From contig JACDBF010000379.1 in NCBI GenBank assembly GCA_013695055.1, positions 1-6,888 of the forward strand: a stretch of 6,888 nucleotides of DNA, read 5' to 3'. A program made the translations under genes and the position numbers. Below, piece by piece: positions 5,886 through 6,888 of this stretch. The notes under the pieces are model-generated. The model saw only the letters and a list, made by a program, of their open reading frames with translations. It made no database searches and was not told the DNA's origin. Position 1 is the first letter of the stretch. Each line of letters starts with the position of its first letter. Source of the DNA: Actinomycetota bacterium. Lineage in GTDB: Bacteria > Actinomycetota > CADDZG01 > WHSQ01.

Positions 5886-6683
5886 ATGATCGATGTCTAT
5901 CCAGATGCGCGCGCGGTCGCCGGCGCCCCCCTGCACGTCGCCGCGCACCTGTCGAAGCTCGGATGGTGCGCGCGCATGATCACGAGGCTGGGGCGCGACC
6001 CTGAGGGGGATCTGATCCGGGCCACGCTCGAGCGGCACGGAGTAGATGTCTCGCTCGTGGAAACGGACGAGGAGCTCGCGACCGGCACCGTAACGATTCA
6101 CATGAGCGGCACTTCGCACCGCTTCGAGATACACAAGCCGGCCGCCTGGGACGCCATACAGGGCCCCGCCGGGTTGCCACCACACGAAGTCTTCCTCTAC
6201 GGCACTCTCGCCGCGCGCTGCGAAACATCCCGTGCCACGATGTTGCGGTTGTTGGATGGCGACTGTTCGATGCGAGTGTTCGATGCCAATCTCAGACCTC
6301 CTGATATCGACGTTGCGCTGGTCCGCCATGCTCTTTCGATGGCAACCGTGTGCAAGGTCAATGATGAGGAGCTCATCGACGTGGCCGGCATGCTCGGCAT
6401 CGCAGTGACCCCTCAAGCACTCTTTGAGGTCGCTCTCGCCCTCGAGTGGCTCTGCGTCACCAAAGGCGCAAGCGGCGCGGAGCTTTTCGATCGATCCGGC
6501 GCAAGCTTTTCTGCTCGCGCCCCAGAAGTCGAGATCATCGACAGTGTGGGGGCCGGCGACGCCTTTGTTGCCGGACTCATCGACGGGCTCGCACAGCGCT
6601 TGCCACCCCAAGAAGCATTGGAGCACGCTCTATCGACTGCAACGTCGGTACTGACGACGCGCGGGGGCCTTCCAAGCCTCTGA
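5886..6683 (+). CDS. PfkB-family carbohydrate kinase, start codon unclear
   Basis: Phosphorylates a sugar (fructokinase or 2-keto-3-deoxygluconate kinase type) with ATP in the cytoplasm. From ATG 5886 it gives 265 residues. Seen are M-I-D-V-Y-P-D at the N-terminus, A-G-A-P-L-H-V-A-A-H-L (12-22; the family usually has G-G-A-P-x-N-V-A), F-D-A-N-L-R-P-P (132-139), K-V-N-D-E-E-L (157-163), V-T-K-G-A-S-G-A (191-198) and D-S-V-G-A-G-D-A-F (219-227), with D225 the likely catalytic base. The in-frame codons just upstream of 5886 read A-L-L-F-G-E-S, the family's first strand, yet between the in-frame TGA at 5823-5825 and 5886 there is no ATG, GTG or TTG. No good ribosome site precedes 5886. The start may be truncated, non-canonical, or hidden by an indel. 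It follows the ABC ATPase by 93 bases, which fits a sugar-use operon. Confidence 0.82.
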   Translation: MIDVYPDARAVAGAPLHVAAHLSKLGWCARMITRLGRDPEGDLIRATLERHGVDVSLVETDEELATGTVTIHMSGTSHRFEIHKPAAWDAIQGPAGLPPHEVFLYGTLAARCETSRATMLRLLDGDCSMRVFDANLRPPDIDVALVRHALSMATVCKVNDEELIDVAGMLGIAVTPQALFEVALALEWLCVTKGASGAELFDRSGASFSARAPEVEIIDSVGAGDAFVAGLIDGLAQRLPPQEALEHALSTATSVLTTRGGLPSL

Positions 6684-6731
6684 AGGTTAGAAGCAAGCCC
6701 TTTTGGTAAAGAACCACCAAGCATCCAAACT

Positions 6732-6737
6732 AGGAGG
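6732..6737 (+). promoter_or_regulatory. Strong ribosome binding site of the aldo/keto reductase gene
   Basis: AGGAGG, a perfect Shine-Dalgarno core, lies 6 bases before the ATG at 6744 and fixes that start. It is the best ribosome site in the window and contrasts with the weak or absent sites of the two preceding genes. Confidence 0.8.
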
Positions 6738-6743
6738 AAACGC

Positions 6744-6888
6744 ATGGATTATCGACCACTGGGTCGCAGCGGTGTGATGGTGTCGGAGCTCTGTCTCGGG
6801 ACCATGACCTTTGGCCGCGAGGTGGACGAAGACGGCACGAAGACCATGGTCGACCGCTTCATAGACGAAGGCGGCAACTTCATCGACA
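6744..6888 (+). CDS. Aldo/keto reductase, N-terminal part
   Basis: Partial gene, cut by the window edge after 48 codons. The N-terminus M-D-Y-R-P-L-G-R-S-G-V, followed by V-S-E-L-C-L-G-T-M-T-F-G, and the later D-E-G-G-N-F-I-D-T are the opening strands and first barrel element of the AKR family (NADPH-dependent reduction of aldehydes and ketones, cytoplasmic). The Asp of F-I-D-T is the first of the usual catalytic tetrad; Tyr, Lys and His lie beyond the window. It follows the sugar kinase by 60 bases on the same strand, so it may be co-transcribed, but its strong ribosome site would also let it be translated independently. The substrate is unknown. Confidence 0.88.
   Translation, partial: MDYRPLGRSGVMVSELCLGTMTFGREVDEDGTKTMVDRFIDEGGNFID

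Noticed and set aside
5868..6626. 252-codon minus-strand open frame opposite the sugar kinase
   Set aside because: Antisense to a clear PfkB protein; composition is typical of a shadow frame and no domain was recognised.

Overview
The window is GC-rich and looks like chromosomal DNA from an actinobacterium-like organism, probably one with no close cultured relative. The basis is circumstantial: high GC, GTG starts, a Phd/VapB-VapC pair of mycobacterial style, a membrane protein with a PG_binding_4-like domain, and a UgpC/MalK-type ATPase. No rRNA, tRNA, CRISPR array or transposase was seen.

Left part (1-2713), all on the minus strand. Read 5' to 3' (high to low coordinates) it holds: an intact putative lipoprotein of the staphylococcal nuclease (SNase) family; a decayed 3' end of a second SNase gene; a frameshifted SnoaL-like gene; a vapB-vapC toxin-antitoxin pair with a perfect inverted repeat just upstream; a 3' remnant of a third SNase gene directly abutting vapC; and the start of a membrane-anchored PG_binding_4/VanW-type protein cut by the window edge. 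The two remnants were found by reading the minus strand between the obvious genes. They align without net gaps to each other and to the intact nuclease, including the C-terminal TCNG or ICNG ending.

Middle part (2714-4568). A structured 263-base gap separates the nuclease from an orphan membrane histidine kinase (two TM helices, GAF-like domain, HisKA, HATPase) on the minus strand. A roughly 200-base divergent intergenic region follows.

Right part (4569-6888), plus strand. An intact sugar-type ABC ATPase is followed by a PfkB-family sugar kinase whose N-terminal strand is encoded in frame but has no usable start codon, and then by the beginning of an aldo/keto reductase with a strong ribosome binding site. 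This suggests a carbohydrate uptake and metabolism cluster, though no permease or binding protein is visible here.

I found no convincing new multi-gene system. The most unusual part is the run of three SNase 3' ends, two of which bracket a toxin-antitoxin module and a dead gene. Next are the loss of a catalytic Asp in VapC and the missing start of the sugar kinase.
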